Source: Erysipelotrichaceae bacterium
GTDB taxonomy: Bacteria > Bacillota_I > Bacilli_A > Erysipelotrichales > Erysipelotrichaceae
Reading direction: 5' to 3'
Length of the DNA stretch: 64,000 nucleotides
NCBI GenBank assembly: GCA_017431225.1
Contig: JAFRLM010000018.1
Location: 40,584-104,583, forward strand
The position numbers and the translations under genes are program-made. Shown here piece by piece: positions 15,696 through 24,874 of this stretch (its first letter is position 1; the number at the start of each line of letters is the position of its first letter). The notes beneath the pieces were generated by a model. It searched no databases. It saw only the letters and a program-made list of their open reading frames with translations, and had not been told where the DNA came from.

Positions 15696-18600
15696 TTATT
15701 CAACGGATTTCAGTGATTCGATCATATCGATCTTCTTCAACGGCTTGCGGGTGAAGAAGAGAACGATGACCGTGAAGACGATCGTCACCAGGAAGGCGTA
15801 GAGGAAACTCAGGAACTTGATGTTGCTGCCGAACATGATCATCTCCATATTGATGACATTCATGATGAAGTGGTGCTCGACGATGCCTAAGGGCATGCCG
15901 ACGAGCGCCCCGATCAGCGTCAGCAGGAAGATCTCCTTGAAGATATAGGAGTTGACTTCATAGTCGCGGAAACCCAGGACCTTCAGGGTCGCGATCTCGC
16001 GGATACGTTCCGAGATATTGACCTGGGTCAGGTTGATCAGGACGACGAACGCCAGCGAGCCGGCAGTCAGGATGATGACCAGGATGATGATGTCAAGCGC
16101 CTGGATCATGGTGGTGAACTGCTCGATGACATTGGAAAAGTCAACGACACTTTCAAAGCCTTCGAACTTCTTGAGCGACTCGAAGTTTCCGCCGCTGCTG
16201 TTCTTCACCGCGATATTGGTGTAGTGCAAGGGCTCCGCGAATAAGGTGCTGTAGTATTCTTCGGAGATATAGAGATAATGCTGGAAGTACATCTCGCAGA
16301 CTTCGGTGATGCGCACATCCTTCTTGATGCCGTTGGCGCTCTCGATCGTGATCGTATCCCCGGCTTTAAGGTCGTTGTTCCGGGCAAATTTCTCCGAGAT
16401 GATCACACCGCTGTTCTTCAGCCGGATCGGCGTCTTATGATCCGCTGCCAGACGCAGGTTCAGGATATCCTGCGCCTCGCGGGCATCGAGCACATTAACG
16501 TTGATCGTTTTCTCCTCCTTCTCGAGATAGACCTTGGAGGAATAGGAAGCGTAAGGAACGACATATTCATTATCAAGATCCTTCTTCAGCTCATTCACGA
16601 TCGCGTTCACGTTGCGGTCGTCTTCAAGGTTGACGACATAGTCATGGTTGAAGATGCTGCCGAACTGCAGGTCGACGACATCGGCGATCGAGTCCTTGAT
16701 CCCCCAGCCGACAACGAGCAATGCCGTACAGCCGGCGATGCCGACGACCGTCATGATGAAGCGGGCTTTATAACGGATCAGGTTGCGGGCCGTGATCTTG
16801 GAAGTAAAGGAGAGCCGGCGCCAGATAAACGGCAGATATTCAAGGAAGACCTTCTTCGAGCTCTTCGGCGCCTTGGGACGCAGGAGCTGGCTCGGCATCT
16901 CTTTTAAGGAATTATTGACGACGAGATAGGTCACGAAAGACATCAGACCGGTGAACAGGACAAAGCAGATCAGGATGTTCTCGGGCGGGAACAGCATTTG
17001 TCTCGGCGGCAACATGTACATCAGCCGCCAGGTCTCATAGATGACGGTCGGGAAAAGCGCCATGCCGAGGCCGATGCCCAAAACACCGCCGCTGACAGTC
17101 GCCAGCAGGGCGTAAAGCACATATTTCATGATGATCTTGCCTTTGGAGAAACCAAGCGCCCGGAAGATGCCGATCTGACCACGCTGCTCATCAACCAGGC
17201 GGGTCATCGTCGTCATACAGACAAGGGCGGCGACAAGATAGAACAGGAAAGGCAGGGCGATGCCGATCGCACCCATCTGTTTGGCGTTCTCGGAAAACAT
17301 GAATGTCGAGTAATGACTGTCACGGTCGAGGATCATCCATTCCGCCGCCGGCAGTTCTTCAAGATCCTGCTTCGCTTTGCGGATATCCGCCTCGGCTTTT
17401 TCAACTTCTTTTTCGTATTCGAGCAATCCTTCTTCATACTGCTTCTTGCCGCTTTCGTATTTGCGGCGGGCGTCCTGCAGTGTCCACTGGGTGGAAGCGA
17501 TCTCTTTATTCACCCGGCTGATCGCCTCGTCGGCGATATCGATCTCCTGCTTTAAGGCATCGTAGATCAGCTTGTCACGCTGCAGCTGGGAGTATTCGTT
17601 ATAGCTCTTCTCGATCGAACCGCCGTATTTCCTGTCCAGCGCCTCCTTCGCGGCTTTGGCTTCGCTTTCACTGAGCGTGCGCGCTTCTTTTAAAGAATCC
17701 AGGACCTGCTGGTCGACATCCGCGCGGGTGCGCAGGGAATCGATCTCAGGGCCGATCGCGGCAAGTCGCGTTTCCGCGGCGGCGCGTTCCTCCTCGCTGA
17801 GTTCGGGATCTTCGAGTTTTGCCTGCAGTTCGCTCCTCTCGTTTTCAAGAGTTGCGATCTGTCCGTTCAGATCATTGATCTCATTCTGCAGTTCGCTGAT
17901 CCGCTGGTCATAGGCTGCCTGGGAATCGGGACTGCTTAAAGTGGCAAGTGTGCGGTAGGAACCGTAATCCGCCAGGAGTTCGGTATAGATGGTATCGAAG
18001 GAGCGGTGGGAACTGTCGGCGTTCTCGATCGCGGCGATGCGCTGATAGACCGGCAGACCGTTCTCCTCATAGCGTTTGTTCAGATCCTTCTGCTGTTCCT
18101 GCAGCTGCTGGACAGCCTGCTGCATCGAAGTCAGCTGGGTCTCTCCGGCAATGATCTGGATATTCGCGTTCTCGAGTTCTTCCTCGGCTTTCTTGAATTC
18201 CTCTTCCGCTTCCGCCTTCTTTTCGGCGAGTTCCTTCTCGCCGTCAGTGATCTTGTCCTCGTACTCCTTCAGGATCGAGGCTTTGAGCACTTCCTGCTGG
18301 TCCTTGGTAAAGACTTCAAGCTCCGCTTTCTGCTCGGCAATATAATCCTTGTAGTCCTGCTCAAAGGATTCATAGTCCTTCGCGCCGGCAAAGGTCAGAT
18401 AGACGGTCGTATAGTATTCGGAGATGAAATTCTCATTGGGAAGATAGATGACGATCGAAAGATCGAGGTTCTTCATGGTGCCGGTGCCCAGAGTCTTGGA
18501 CATATAGGCCGGGGTGCGGACCTTGCCGACGATCGTGAAATCGGTATTCTTCAGCTTCTCGCTGATATCTTCCTCTTCAAGATAAAGATGCAGCTTCTCC

Positions 18601-19028
18601 CCGATATCGTAGGAAGTGCTCATCGAGCCGTTGTCGAGGATCAGGATCTCACGCGCGTTCTCCGGCATGCGTCCTTCGCTCAGTTCAAAACGGTCGACAT
18701 TCCTTTCAACTTCCTCAGCCCGAGTCACGGCGACACCGTATTTGTCATTTTCGCTGTAGCAGTCGACCAGACGGCTGGGGAAGACGCTTTGGACATATTC
18801 GAGCTTCTCAAGAGCCCGGACATCCTTGTCGTCAAAGCCATAAGAAGAGTAAAGCTGGATATCCTGCAGATCCATCTCATCGGCATAACGGTCCACGTTG
18901 TATTCCATGATCCGGCGCGTACTCAAAAGACCCATCATGAAAGCCACGCCGATCAGAACGATCAGCAGCAATGACAGGAACCGGTTGAAGGTATTCTTGA
19001 TGAGACGCAGGGTATCCTTATGAAACAT
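15696..19028 (-). CDS. ABC transporter permease, FtsX/MacB-like, with long coiled-coil insert
   Basis: Membrane subunit of a two-gene exporter, 1110 aa. One TM helix near residue 20 (LSLLLIVLIGVAFMMGLLS) leads to an extracellular domain. A very long Glu/Lys/Ala/Gln-rich coiled coil follows at about residues 235-560, then three TM helices of the first FtsX domain, another TM and extracellular domain, and a second FtsX domain with TM helices near the C terminus (IILVIILTAGSLAFVVLI and following). This plan resembles large Firmicute permeases thought to sense or export peptides or lipids rather than import. Its start overlaps the ATPase stop (TGATG), so the two are coupled. A TetR repressor heads the operon. 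Confidence 0.9.
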   Translation of the reverse strand: MFHKDTLRLIKNTFNRFLSLLLIVLIGVAFMMGLLSTRRIMEYNVDRYADEMDLQDIQLYSSYGFDDKDVRALEKLEYVQSVFPSRLVDCYSENDKYGVAVTRAEEVERNVDRFELSEGRMPENAREILILDNGSMSTSYDIGEKLHLYLEEEDISEKLKNTDFTIVGKVRTPAYMSKTLGTGTMKNLDLSIVIYLPNENFISEYYTTVYLTFAGAKDYESFEQDYKDYIAEQKAELEVFTKDQQEVLKASILKEYEDKITDGEKELAEKKAEAEEEFKKAEEELENANIQIIAGETQLTSMQQAVQQLQEQQKDLNKRYEENGLPVYQRIAAIENADSSHRSFDTIYTELLADYGSYRTLATLSSPDSQAAYDQRISELQNEINDLNGQIATLENERSELQAKLEDPELSEEERAAAETRLAAIGPEIDSLRTRADVDQQVLDSLKEARTLSESEAKAAKEALDRKYGGSIEKSYNEYSQLQRDKLIYDALKQEIDIADEAISRVNKEIASTQWTLQDARRKYESGKKQYEEGLLEYEKEVEKAEADIRKAKQDLEELPAAEWMILDRDSHYSTFMFSENAKQMGAIGIALPFLFYLVAALVCMTTMTRLVDEQRGQIGIFRALGFSKGKIIMKYVLYALLATVSGGVLGIGLGMALFPTVIYETWRLMYMLPPRQMLFPPENILICFVLFTGLMSFVTYLVVNNSLKEMPSQLLRPKAPKSSKKVFLEYLPFIWRRLSFTSKITARNLIRYKARFIMTVVGIAGCTALLVVGWGIKDSIADVVDLQFGSIFNHDYVVNLEDDRNVNAIVNELKKDLDNEYVVPYASYSSKVYLEKEEKTINVNVLDAREAQDILNLRLAADHKTPIRLKNSGVIISEKFARNNDLKAGDTITIESANGIKKDVRITEVCEMYFQHYLYISEEYYSTLFAEPLHYTNIAVKNSSGGNFESLKKFEGFESVVDFSNVIEQFTTMIQALDIIILVIILTAGSLAFVVLINLTQVNISERIREIATLKVLGFRDYEVNSYIFKEIFLLTLIGALVGMPLGIVEHHFIMNVINMEMIMFGSNIKFLSFLYAFLVTIVFTVIVLFFTRKPLKKIDMIESLKSVE

Positions 19029-19729
19029 CAGTATTCAATATCCTCGATATTCTTCGGGTTCTCGTTGATCGTGACAGATTCGATCTGTCCGCTCTTGACC
19101 CGGATGATCTTCTGTCCCATATCGGCTAAGGCGCCGTTATGGGTGATCATGACGACAGTCATCTTCTGCTGGGTGCACATATCCTGCAGGACCTTGAGGA
19201 CCTGCTTGCCGGTCTTATAGTCGAGAGCGCCGGTCGGCTCATCGCACAGCAGAAGCTTGGGATTCTTGGCGACAGCGCGGGCGATCGCCACACGCTGCTG
19301 CTCGCCTCCCGAAAGCTGGGAGGGGAAATTATTCATACGGTCTTCAAGACCGACAAGTTTTAAAACAAAATGGGCGTCGAGCGGATCCTTGGAGATCTGC
19401 AGCGCCAGTTCCACGTTCTCCCTGGCAGTCAGGTTCTGCACCAGGTTATAGAACTGGAAAACGAAGCCGATGTCATAGCGGCGGTAGTCGCATAATTCAC
19501 GGTCATTGGCATTGGAGATATCGTTGCCGTCGACGACGACGCTGCCTTTGGTCGCGGTATCCATACCGCCCAGGATGTTCAGGATCGTGGTCTTGCCGGC
19601 GCCGCTGTTGCCTAAAACGACGACAAATTCGCCCTTATCGATCGAAAAGGAGATGTCATCCAGTGCTTTGATCTCCACCTCGCCCATCTGATAGATCTTG
19701 GAAACATTGCGGAATTCGATAAAACTCAT
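19028..19729 (-). CDS. ABC transporter ATP-binding protein (MacB/LolD type)
   Basis: Cytoplasmic ATPase of the adjacent FtsX-type permease, 233 aa. Walker [10 protein letters not shown] at about 37-45, Q-loop FVFQFYNL, signature [14 protein letters not shown], Walker [13 protein letters not shown] and switch ITHN are all intact, so it should hydrolyse ATP. The DEPTGALD box is typical of the MacB/LolD branch, which drives mechanotransmission rather than substrate translocation through the membrane. The gene overlaps the TetR stop by four bases and the permease start by one base, giving a tightly coupled three-gene operon. Confidence 0.95.
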   Translation of the reverse strand: MSFIEFRNVSKIYQMGEVEIKALDDISFSIDKGEFVVVLGNSGAGKTTILNILGGMDTATKGSVVVDGNDISNANDRELCDYRRYDIGFVFQFYNLVQNLTARENVELALQISKDPLDAHFVLKLVGLEDRMNNFPSQLSGGEQQRVAIARAVAKNPKLLLCDEPTGALDYKTGKQVLKVLQDMCTQQKMTVVMITHNGALADMGQKIIRVKSGQIESVTINENPKNIEDIEY

Positions 19730-20364
19730 ACGGTCCCTCCCAGATAATGCTGCAGGTCGTTGTCAAGCAGACTGACGAAGGAATTCAGGAAGACCTCCGC
19801 CAGTTTCGGCAGTTCCGGGCTTTCGGCAGGTGCCCGGTTCATGATCTCTTTTACGCCGCTGAAGATCGCGGCGGCATAGCCCTGCGCCAGGAGCCGGACA
19901 TGTTCGTTCTCCTCGCTCAGGTTGTAATTGCGGAGGATGACACTGCAGATCAGTTCGCTGAACCAGTCCGTGATCCGGTCATTGACGTCGGAACGCATCA
20001 TCAGGATACGCATCTCCTTCTGATGCCGCTGATAGATACCGATGAAACCGCTGCAGAGACCGGAGATCATCGTCTTGATCTCCTCGATGCTCAGGCCTCC
20101 CTGCGGGAATTCCCGGCTTTCCAGGCTGATCCTGCCATCCGTCAACGTACTGACCAGCTCGCTTAATTCCTTGTAGGCGGGAAAGACCGCGGCCAGGATC
20201 AGTTCTTCCTTATTTTTGAAGTAACGGTAAAGATTACCGACAGTCATATTGCTGCGGAACGCGATGCGCCGCATGGAGGAGCTCCGGTAGCCATGCTGCA
20301 GGAATTCGCTGCGGGCGGACTCGACGATCCGCTCACGGGATTCTTCTTTTAAAAACTGCGCCAT
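19726..20364 (-). CDS. TetR/AcrR-family regulator of the MacB-type exporter
   Basis: Repressor of 212 aa with a clear N-terminal helix-turn-helix (RIVESARSEFLQHGYRSSSMRRIAFRSNMTVGNLYRYFKNKEEL). The ligand-binding half is diverged, as is normal. The start at 20364 has GGAGG seven bases upstream; an ATG at 20382 has no ribosome site. It is the first gene of the TetR-ATPase-permease operon. A perfect palindrome sits across its own promoter, which strongly suggests autorepression released by a ligand of the exporter. The ligand is unknown. Confidence 0.92.
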   Translation of the reverse strand: MAQFLKEESRERIVESARSEFLQHGYRSSSMRRIAFRSNMTVGNLYRYFKNKEELILAAVFPAYKELSELVSTLTDGRISLESREFPQGGLSIEEIKTMISGLCSGFIGIYQRHQKEMRILMMRSDVNDRITDWFSELICSVILRNYNLSEENEHVRLLAQGYAAAIFSGVKEIMNRAPAESPELPKLAEVFLNSFVSLLDNDLQHYLGGTV

Positions 20365-20369
20365 AAATA

Positions 20370-20412
20370 AACCTCCGTTCATTATTATAACGGAGGTTCA
20401 AATCATAGTAAA
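20370..20412 (-). promoter_or_regulatory. TetR-exporter promoter with palindromic operator
   Basis: AACCTCCGTT (20370-20379) and AACGGAGGTT (20389-20398) are perfect 10-bp arms with a 9-base spacer. The minus-strand -10 TATAAT (20384-20389) lies between the arms, and the -35 TTTACT (20407-20412) is 17 bases upstream. A repressor bound here covers both promoter and ribosome site. Confidence 0.75.
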
Positions 20413-20427
20413 CAGTTGTTCATTATT

Positions 20428-20450
20428 GGACTGCCTGGGGCAGTTTTTCT
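20428..20450. other. Terminator-like hairpin at the end of the partner-switching operon
   Basis: ACTGCC/GGCAGT with TTTTT on the plus-strand side. For the minus-strand operon ending at 20454 the hairpin is present but the T-tract is on the wrong side, so termination of that operon is not assured. Confidence 0.35.
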
Positions 20451-20453
20451 AAA

Positions 20454-21635
20454 TCAGAAGACCAGGCTGTCCAGTTTTTCGGTGAGCTCGAGGATATGCT
20501 TCTTACAGTTCTCGACCTCGGCTTTGCCCTTCTCGTTATTGAGGGCGTCACGGCGGATCAGACGGCGCATATTGCGGGTGTAGCCGATGAGCTTTGCCTT
20601 ATCGGCGATCTCCGCGATCTCTTCCTTGCTTTTGCCGTCGAAGTAGAGTTCGAGCGTCTTTTCCCAGATGCGGGTGCCGGTCTCATAGGGGATGCCCAGG
20701 AACTGCAGCATGTTGTCATGATCCAGTTCGCTGTAGCCCTGATAGGCATTGAAGATCGAAGCGAACTCAAAGACCGGATGACCGGTGCAGAGCGTATCCA
20801 TATCGATCAGCAGGACTTCCCCGTCCTGCAGCATGATGTTTTTCAGATGGTAGTCGCCATGCAGCATGTGCAGATCTTCCGGGACCCCGTCGACCAGGGA
20901 AACGAGCTTGTTGAAGTTCTTTTCCGGCAGATAGTCCTTTAAGAAGGCAGCCCAGTTCTGGGCAACGGCCTTCATCGGCGGCATCTTGTCCGGTTTTACG
21001 AGCGTGCCGTGGATCTTCTTGAGCAGATCGACTGACATCGCAACGACCTGATCGGTGCTGTCAGGATCGGTCTGGATCAGTTTGGCAAAGGACTTCGCGT
21101 TCAGCAGTTCAAAGACTGAACCGTAGCCTTCGCCGACCTTGACGACATCGTAAGGAATCGCTGTCGGGATCCCCAGGATCAGAGCGGTGCGGGCGAGCTC
21201 TCTTTCACGCTCGATCTCCGGCAGCGCGTCCGATTTGAAGTAGACTTTGACGATCGTATCGGCATCGATGCGGTAGACCTTGCCGTTGGCGCCCTGGCCG
21301 ATGACTTCGCAGCCTTCGACCGAGACTTCACGGTAGGCTTTCTGAACGTTCATCATCTCGGAGAAACCGGTGATGTCGAGGATCTCATAGACCTCGGAAT
21401 TGACGTTGACGATCTTCAGATCGGCGAAATTCTTCTTCAGACGCAGCAGGATACGCAGACCGGCACTGGAAATGTACTGCAAGTCCTGCATGTCGATGAT
21501 GACATTGCTGACATCCTTCCCTTCCATTGCCTGGTTGATCTCCGCTTCCACCGCGGCTGCGTTGTTTGAATCGATATGACCCTGCAGACCGACCGTCAGG
21601 ATATTCTCTTTAAAATCACTTTTGATCAGTTCCAT
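20454..21635 (-). CDS. STAS domain fused to an aminoglycoside-phosphotransferase-like kinase
   Basis: Fusion of 393 aa. Residues 1-100 are a STAS anti-sigma-antagonist domain with the phosphorylatable serine region DLQYISSAGLRILLRLKK. Residues about 110-393 form a small-molecule/protein kinase of the APH fold: Gly-rich loop VIGQGANGKVYRI, lysine in IVKVYFK, catalytic loop MLHGDYHLKNIML and metal Asp in VLLIDMDT. The family resembles TIGR02172-type proteins. The start at 21635 is chosen for GGAAAGGAAG just upstream; the longer frame lacks a site. As the last gene of the partner-switching operon it may link phosphorylation of a metabolite or protein to the STAS cycle. That role is inference. 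Confidence 0.85.
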   Translation of the reverse strand: MELIKSDFKENILTVGLQGHIDSNNAAAVEAEINQAMEGKDVSNVIIDMQDLQYISSAGLRILLRLKKNFADLKIVNVNSEVYEILDITGFSEMMNVQKAYREVSVEGCEVIGQGANGKVYRIDADTIVKVYFKSDALPEIERERELARTALILGIPTAIPYDVVKVGEGYGSVFELLNAKSFAKLIQTDPDSTDQVVAMSVDLLKKIHGTLVKPDKMPPMKAVAQNWAAFLKDYLPEKNFNKLVSLVDGVPEDLHMLHGDYHLKNIMLQDGEVLLIDMDTLCTGHPVFEFASIFNAYQGYSELDHDNMLQFLGIPYETGTRIWEKTLELYFDGKSKEEIAEIADKAKLIGYTRNMRRLIRRDALNNEKGKAEVENCKKHILELTEKLDSLVF

Positions 21636-21663
21636 TGTTTTCTTCCTTTCCAAGATCTGTTCG

Positions 21664-23847
21664 TCAGAATTTCTTATGCAGGCAGAGAATGTTCTTGCCA
21701 TCCTTGTATTCATAGCGGACATCGTCCATCGTCTTGCGGACGAGGAAGATACCGAGACCGCCTACATCACGCTCTTCGGCAGGCAGGCTGACATCCGGCG
21801 TTTCCGCGCTCAGCGGATCATAGGGGATACCTTCGTCGATAAACCAGATACAGGCTCCCCGGGGATCGCTCTGCGGTTCAAAGCGCACGGTCGCTTTGCC
21901 ATTTCCCTGCGGATAGGCGTATTTGGCGATATTGCTGAAGATCTCATCGATCGCGACATCGATCTGCGTGCGCGCCTTGAACGGACAATCCAGCTTTTCC
22001 AGCTGCTCGTCGATAAAATCCGTTACCGGTCCGACATTGTCGATCTTAGCTTCAACCGTTATTTCTTTCATATTTGTTGCTCCGTTATATCTGAATGCCA
22101 GCATCGTGATGTCGTCAAACTGATCGGCATCACCGACGAAGACACTGACTGCATCCGCGACATTGCTGATGATCGCGCGGGTATCCGCTGACGGATCCCT
22201 GTTCAAAGCTTCCATCAGGCGGTCGTTGCCGAACAGCTGATTATTGCTGTCGGTCGCTTCCGGCACACCGTCGGTGTAGACGAAGAGCGAATCGCCCGGC
22301 TGCAGTTGCACTTCATAGCTGTGGTAGACACTTTCCGCCATCGCTCCGAGAACGAGTCCGTGACGGTCCTTCATCATCTCGTAGTCTCCGCTGGCGTGGC
22401 GGAAGCAGGGATATTCATGTCCCGCGTTGGCGGCGGTCAGTCTTCCGGTCGAGAGTTCAACGATGCCCAGCCAGACACTGACGAACATCATTTCCGCGTT
22501 CTTGCTGCAGATCGCTTCATTCGTCTTCTGCAGGATCTCCTCGGCCGATCTTCCCAGCATCGCGCAGCTCTGCAGGATGATCTTGGAGACCATCATGAAC
22601 AATGATGCAGGGATGCCCTTACCGGAGACATCGGCGATAACGAGGCACAGATGATCCTCATCGATCAGGAAGAAATCGTAGAAGTCACCGGCTACGGTCT
22701 TGGCCGGATCCACCATGGCATAGAGATCGAATTCGGTCCTGCCCGGGAAGGCCGCTTCCGCGGACGGCAGCATGGCCGACTGGATCTTATTGGCCAGATC
22801 GAGCTCGACCCCGATCCTTTCCTTTTCGGCAGAGATCTTGCGGATCTCGTTCATGTAGTCATCCATCTCCACAGTCAGATCGACGACGTCTTCCGAGAGA
22901 ACGCCCAGTTCGTTGTCCGAGCGGATCTTATCGAGTTTATCGGCGATCTCCTTGCTGTCTTTCTTGATCTTGTACTGGCGGATGCCCTCCTGGACTTCGC
23001 GCAGCGGCTGCAGCACCTGTTTCCAGATGACGAGCAGGAAGATGGCTGCCATCGCCGCCAGAAGACCGACACCGAAACCGACGCCCTTCCAGGTGGTGGA
23101 TTCGATGTGTTTATTCAGACCGCTGAGGTTGAAGGTCAGTCCGGTCAGGATCGCATGTCCGTCAAAAGACATGAGATGCGTGTAATAGTCCATATAGTTC
23201 CCGGCATTGGCAAGGTAGCTCGAATTCGCTTCGGCGCTGCGCATCGCTTCTGCCTGTTCCGGGGCAACACTGACTGTCGTTCCCAGCGTATAGACCTCTT
23301 CATACTTGGTCCCCCGGATGCATCCCGGCTCACCGGCGCTGAAAAGGAAGAACTGTCTCTGATAAGGTTCTTCTGTAAGCACACAGAAGAGGTAGTCCAC
23401 ATCATAGGATTCCTTGATCTGATCCATACGGGTGATCATCCAGGAATAAGTGATCTCGGCGTAGAGCTTCTGATCCTCCGGCGGCAGCTTCTCAAGCTGC
23501 TCCTCGGTCAGATAACGCATCGCCAGATCCGGATGCCTTTCCGTGAAGATCTTTGCCTTCTGAGCTGTCTGGGCAGTCTCTTCAAACAGAGCGTCGTACT
23601 CGATGGAAAGCTCCGCAAAATGCGAGCACCAGTAGCGCAGGAGCCATTCGTGGGCCGGATACTCGGTGACCGCTGTCGTGACTTCCCGGGCAACGCTTTC
23701 CGCATGGGCTTCGACCTGCTCCCTTACCAGCTCATCCGAACGGCGGCTCTGGAACGCGAAAGTCGCGACCCCCGCCATCAGGGCGATGATCGTAAACAGG
23801 AGCGCGATCTGCAGAAGCAGACTGTATTTTCTTTTTCCTCTTGCCAT
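21664..23847 (-). CDS. Membrane PP2C-type phosphatase fused to an RsbW-like HATPase
   Basis: Sensor protein of 727 aa. TM helix 1 near residues 10-30, an extracellular sensor region, TM helix 2 near 255-275 and a HAMP-like linker (LQPLREVQEGI) precede a coiled coil. The SpoIIE/RsbU phosphatase follows: SAMLPS, VDPAKTVAGDFYDFF, LVIADVSGKGIPASLFM, NAGHEYPCF, DSLFVYTDGVPEA and FDDITMLAF carry the metal aspartates. The C-terminal 130 residues are an HATPase anti-sigma kinase with intact N-box (DEIFSNIAKYAYP), DEG and GGLGIFLVR motifs. Opposing phosphatase and kinase activities are thus in one chain. The start is four bases after the upstream STAS stop. Confidence 0.9.
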   Translation of the reverse strand: MARGKRKYSLLLQIALLFTIIALMAGVATFAFQSRRSDELVREQVEAHAESVAREVTTAVTEYPAHEWLLRYWCSHFAELSIEYDALFEETAQTAQKAKIFTERHPDLAMRYLTEEQLEKLPPEDQKLYAEITYSWMITRMDQIKESYDVDYLFCVLTEEPYQRQFFLFSAGEPGCIRGTKYEEVYTLGTTVSVAPEQAEAMRSAEANSSYLANAGNYMDYYTHLMSFDGHAILTGLTFNLSGLNKHIESTTWKGVGFGVGLLAAMAAIFLLVIWKQVLQPLREVQEGIRQYKIKKDSKEIADKLDKIRSDNELGVLSEDVVDLTVEMDDYMNEIRKISAEKERIGVELDLANKIQSAMLPSAEAAFPGRTEFDLYAMVDPAKTVAGDFYDFFLIDEDHLCLVIADVSGKGIPASLFMMVSKIILQSCAMLGRSAEEILQKTNEAICSKNAEMMFVSVWLGIVELSTGRLTAANAGHEYPCFRHASGDYEMMKDRHGLVLGAMAESVYHSYEVQLQPGDSLFVYTDGVPEATDSNNQLFGNDRLMEALNRDPSADTRAIISNVADAVSVFVGDADQFDDITMLAFRYNGATNMKEITVEAKIDNVGPVTDFIDEQLEKLDCPFKARTQIDVAIDEIFSNIAKYAYPQGNGKATVRFEPQSDPRGACIWFIDEGIPYDPLSAETPDVSLPAEERDVGGLGIFLVRKTMDDVRYEYKDGKNILCLHKKF

Positions 23848-23851
23848 AAGA

Positions 23852-24151
23852 CTATTCGATCGTCAGGATATCGGAAAAACCGGTGACATCGAGAATATCG
23901 CGGACGGTTTCACCGACATTCACAAGTTTCATCTTTCCCTGTTTCGCCATCGCTTTCATCGCGACCAGCAGCACACGCAGGCCGGCGGAAGAGATATACT
24001 CCAGACCCTTCATATCGAAGGTCAGTTCCTCGACTCCCGGAAGCGCGGCCATCATCTCGGTCTCCAGCTGCTGGGAAGTCTGGGAATCCAGTCTCCCCTC
24101 CAGGGAGAGGCACAGGGCTTTGTCGGTAAGTTGTTTTTCGATCTTTAACAT
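23852..24151 (-). CDS. STAS-domain anti-sigma factor antagonist (RsbV/SpoIIAA-like)
   Basis: Soluble partner-switch protein of 99 aa. A DMKGLEYISSAGLRVLL motif holds the serine that an RsbW-like kinase would phosphorylate and a PP2C phosphatase would release, and TGFSDILTIE is the usual C terminus. Its ribosome site AGGAGG overlaps the stop of the 58-aa gene, and its stop is four bases from the phosphatase start. It is a likely substrate of the adjacent phosphatase-kinase fusion. Confidence 0.93.
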   Translation of the reverse strand: MLKIEKQLTDKALCLSLEGRLDSQTSQQLETEMMAALPGVEELTFDMKGLEYISSAGLRVLLVAMKAMAKQGKMKLVNVGETVRDILDVTGFSDILTIE

Positions 24152-24164
24152 CAGAAAGATCCTC

Positions 24165-24341
24165 CTAATCTTCCGGGGACCAGGACGACTGAACAGCCAG
24201 GATCTCCGGTTCTTCTACTTTGCAGCACACCTGATAGCGGTCTTCATAGACGATCTCGCCGGGGGTGTTGCTATATACGACATAAAAGGGATGGTTGTAT
24301 TTTTCCAGCAGCCACATCATCGGCTGCACCATCTTGAGCAT
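24165..24341 (-). CDS. Small 58-aa protein inside the partner-switching operon
   Basis: A short frame reads MLKMVQPMMWLLEKYNHPFYVV, then a GEIVYEDRYQVCCKVEE strand-like segment, and ends in SSWSPED. It fills the gap between two operon genes, and its stop codon overlaps the ribosome site of the STAS gene (TAGGAGG), which argues that it is real. The start is uncertain. AAGGAG lies at the end of the upstream gene, but no ATG, GTG or TTG sits at normal spacing; the first ATG is at 24341 with only a weak GAAGAA before it. I do not recognise the family. Confidence 0.55.
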   Translation of the reverse strand: MLKMVQPMMWLLEKYNHPFYVVYSNTPGEIVYEDRYQVCCKVEEPEILAVQSSWSPED

Positions 24342-24373
24342 TTCTTCGGTGTTTTCCGTTCGTTACGGTCTCC

Positions 24374-24847
24374 TTATCTGAATGCGGCTGAGGTGATGAC
24401 CTCTTCGATCAGCCTGCGGACCTTTTCTTCATTCTCCGTGCGGCCGTAAAAGTGCAGATAATAGATATCCTTTCCGTTTTTCATCTCTATGCTCTCGCCG
24501 AACATTTCCACATTTTCCGCTGTGTAGTGATAGGAATAGGAAATGGCTTTTTCGCCGGCGACAGTCGTGCTTTGGACTTCACCCATCCGGCAGGAATACT
24601 TGGCCATCGCGTCTGCGATGAGCTTCGCGTCTTTCTTACCGATGTCATTGATGTTCAGCAGCATTGCCTGCAGACCGCTGATCGTCCGGTAGGCAGCAGT
24701 TGCGAGCAGATGACGTTCCGGGTCCGAGAGGATCTCGCCCGGTCCCTTGTTCAGGAACTGCAGTTTTTCGATCTCTTCCAGGCTGGGCGTGTCAAAGCCG
24801 TCCGGATAGGTCAGAGACAGTTTATTGTTTAGCAGGATCTGTTTCAT
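24374..24847 (-). CDS. Unknown 157-aa protein in the partner-switching operon
   Basis: Cytosolic, no signal peptide or TM helix. It begins NNKLSLTYPDGFDTPSLEEI and ends with a beta-rich segment (VAGEKAISYSYHYTAENVE, KDIYYLHFYG) and a final helix VRRLIEEVITSAAF. This strand-helix order resembles PsbP/DUF1795-like folds, but the identity is too weak to assign. It lies 27 bases after the degenerate-HATPase gene, so it is part of the operon and probably of the signalling module. Confidence 0.65.
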   Translation of the reverse strand: MKQILLNNKLSLTYPDGFDTPSLEEIEKLQFLNKGPGEILSDPERHLLATAAYRTISGLQAMLLNINDIGKKDAKLIADAMAKYSCRMGEVQSTTVAGEKAISYSYHYTAENVEMFGESIEMKNGKDIYYLHFYGRTENEEKVRRLIEEVITSAAFR

Positions 24848-24874
24848 TCGATACCTCCTGTAGGTCTGTATGTT

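Noticed and set aside
22651..23886. 411-aa plus-strand frame opposite the PP2C-HATPase gene
   Set aside because: A codon-bias shadow of a well-supported gene, with low-complexity composition and no motifs.
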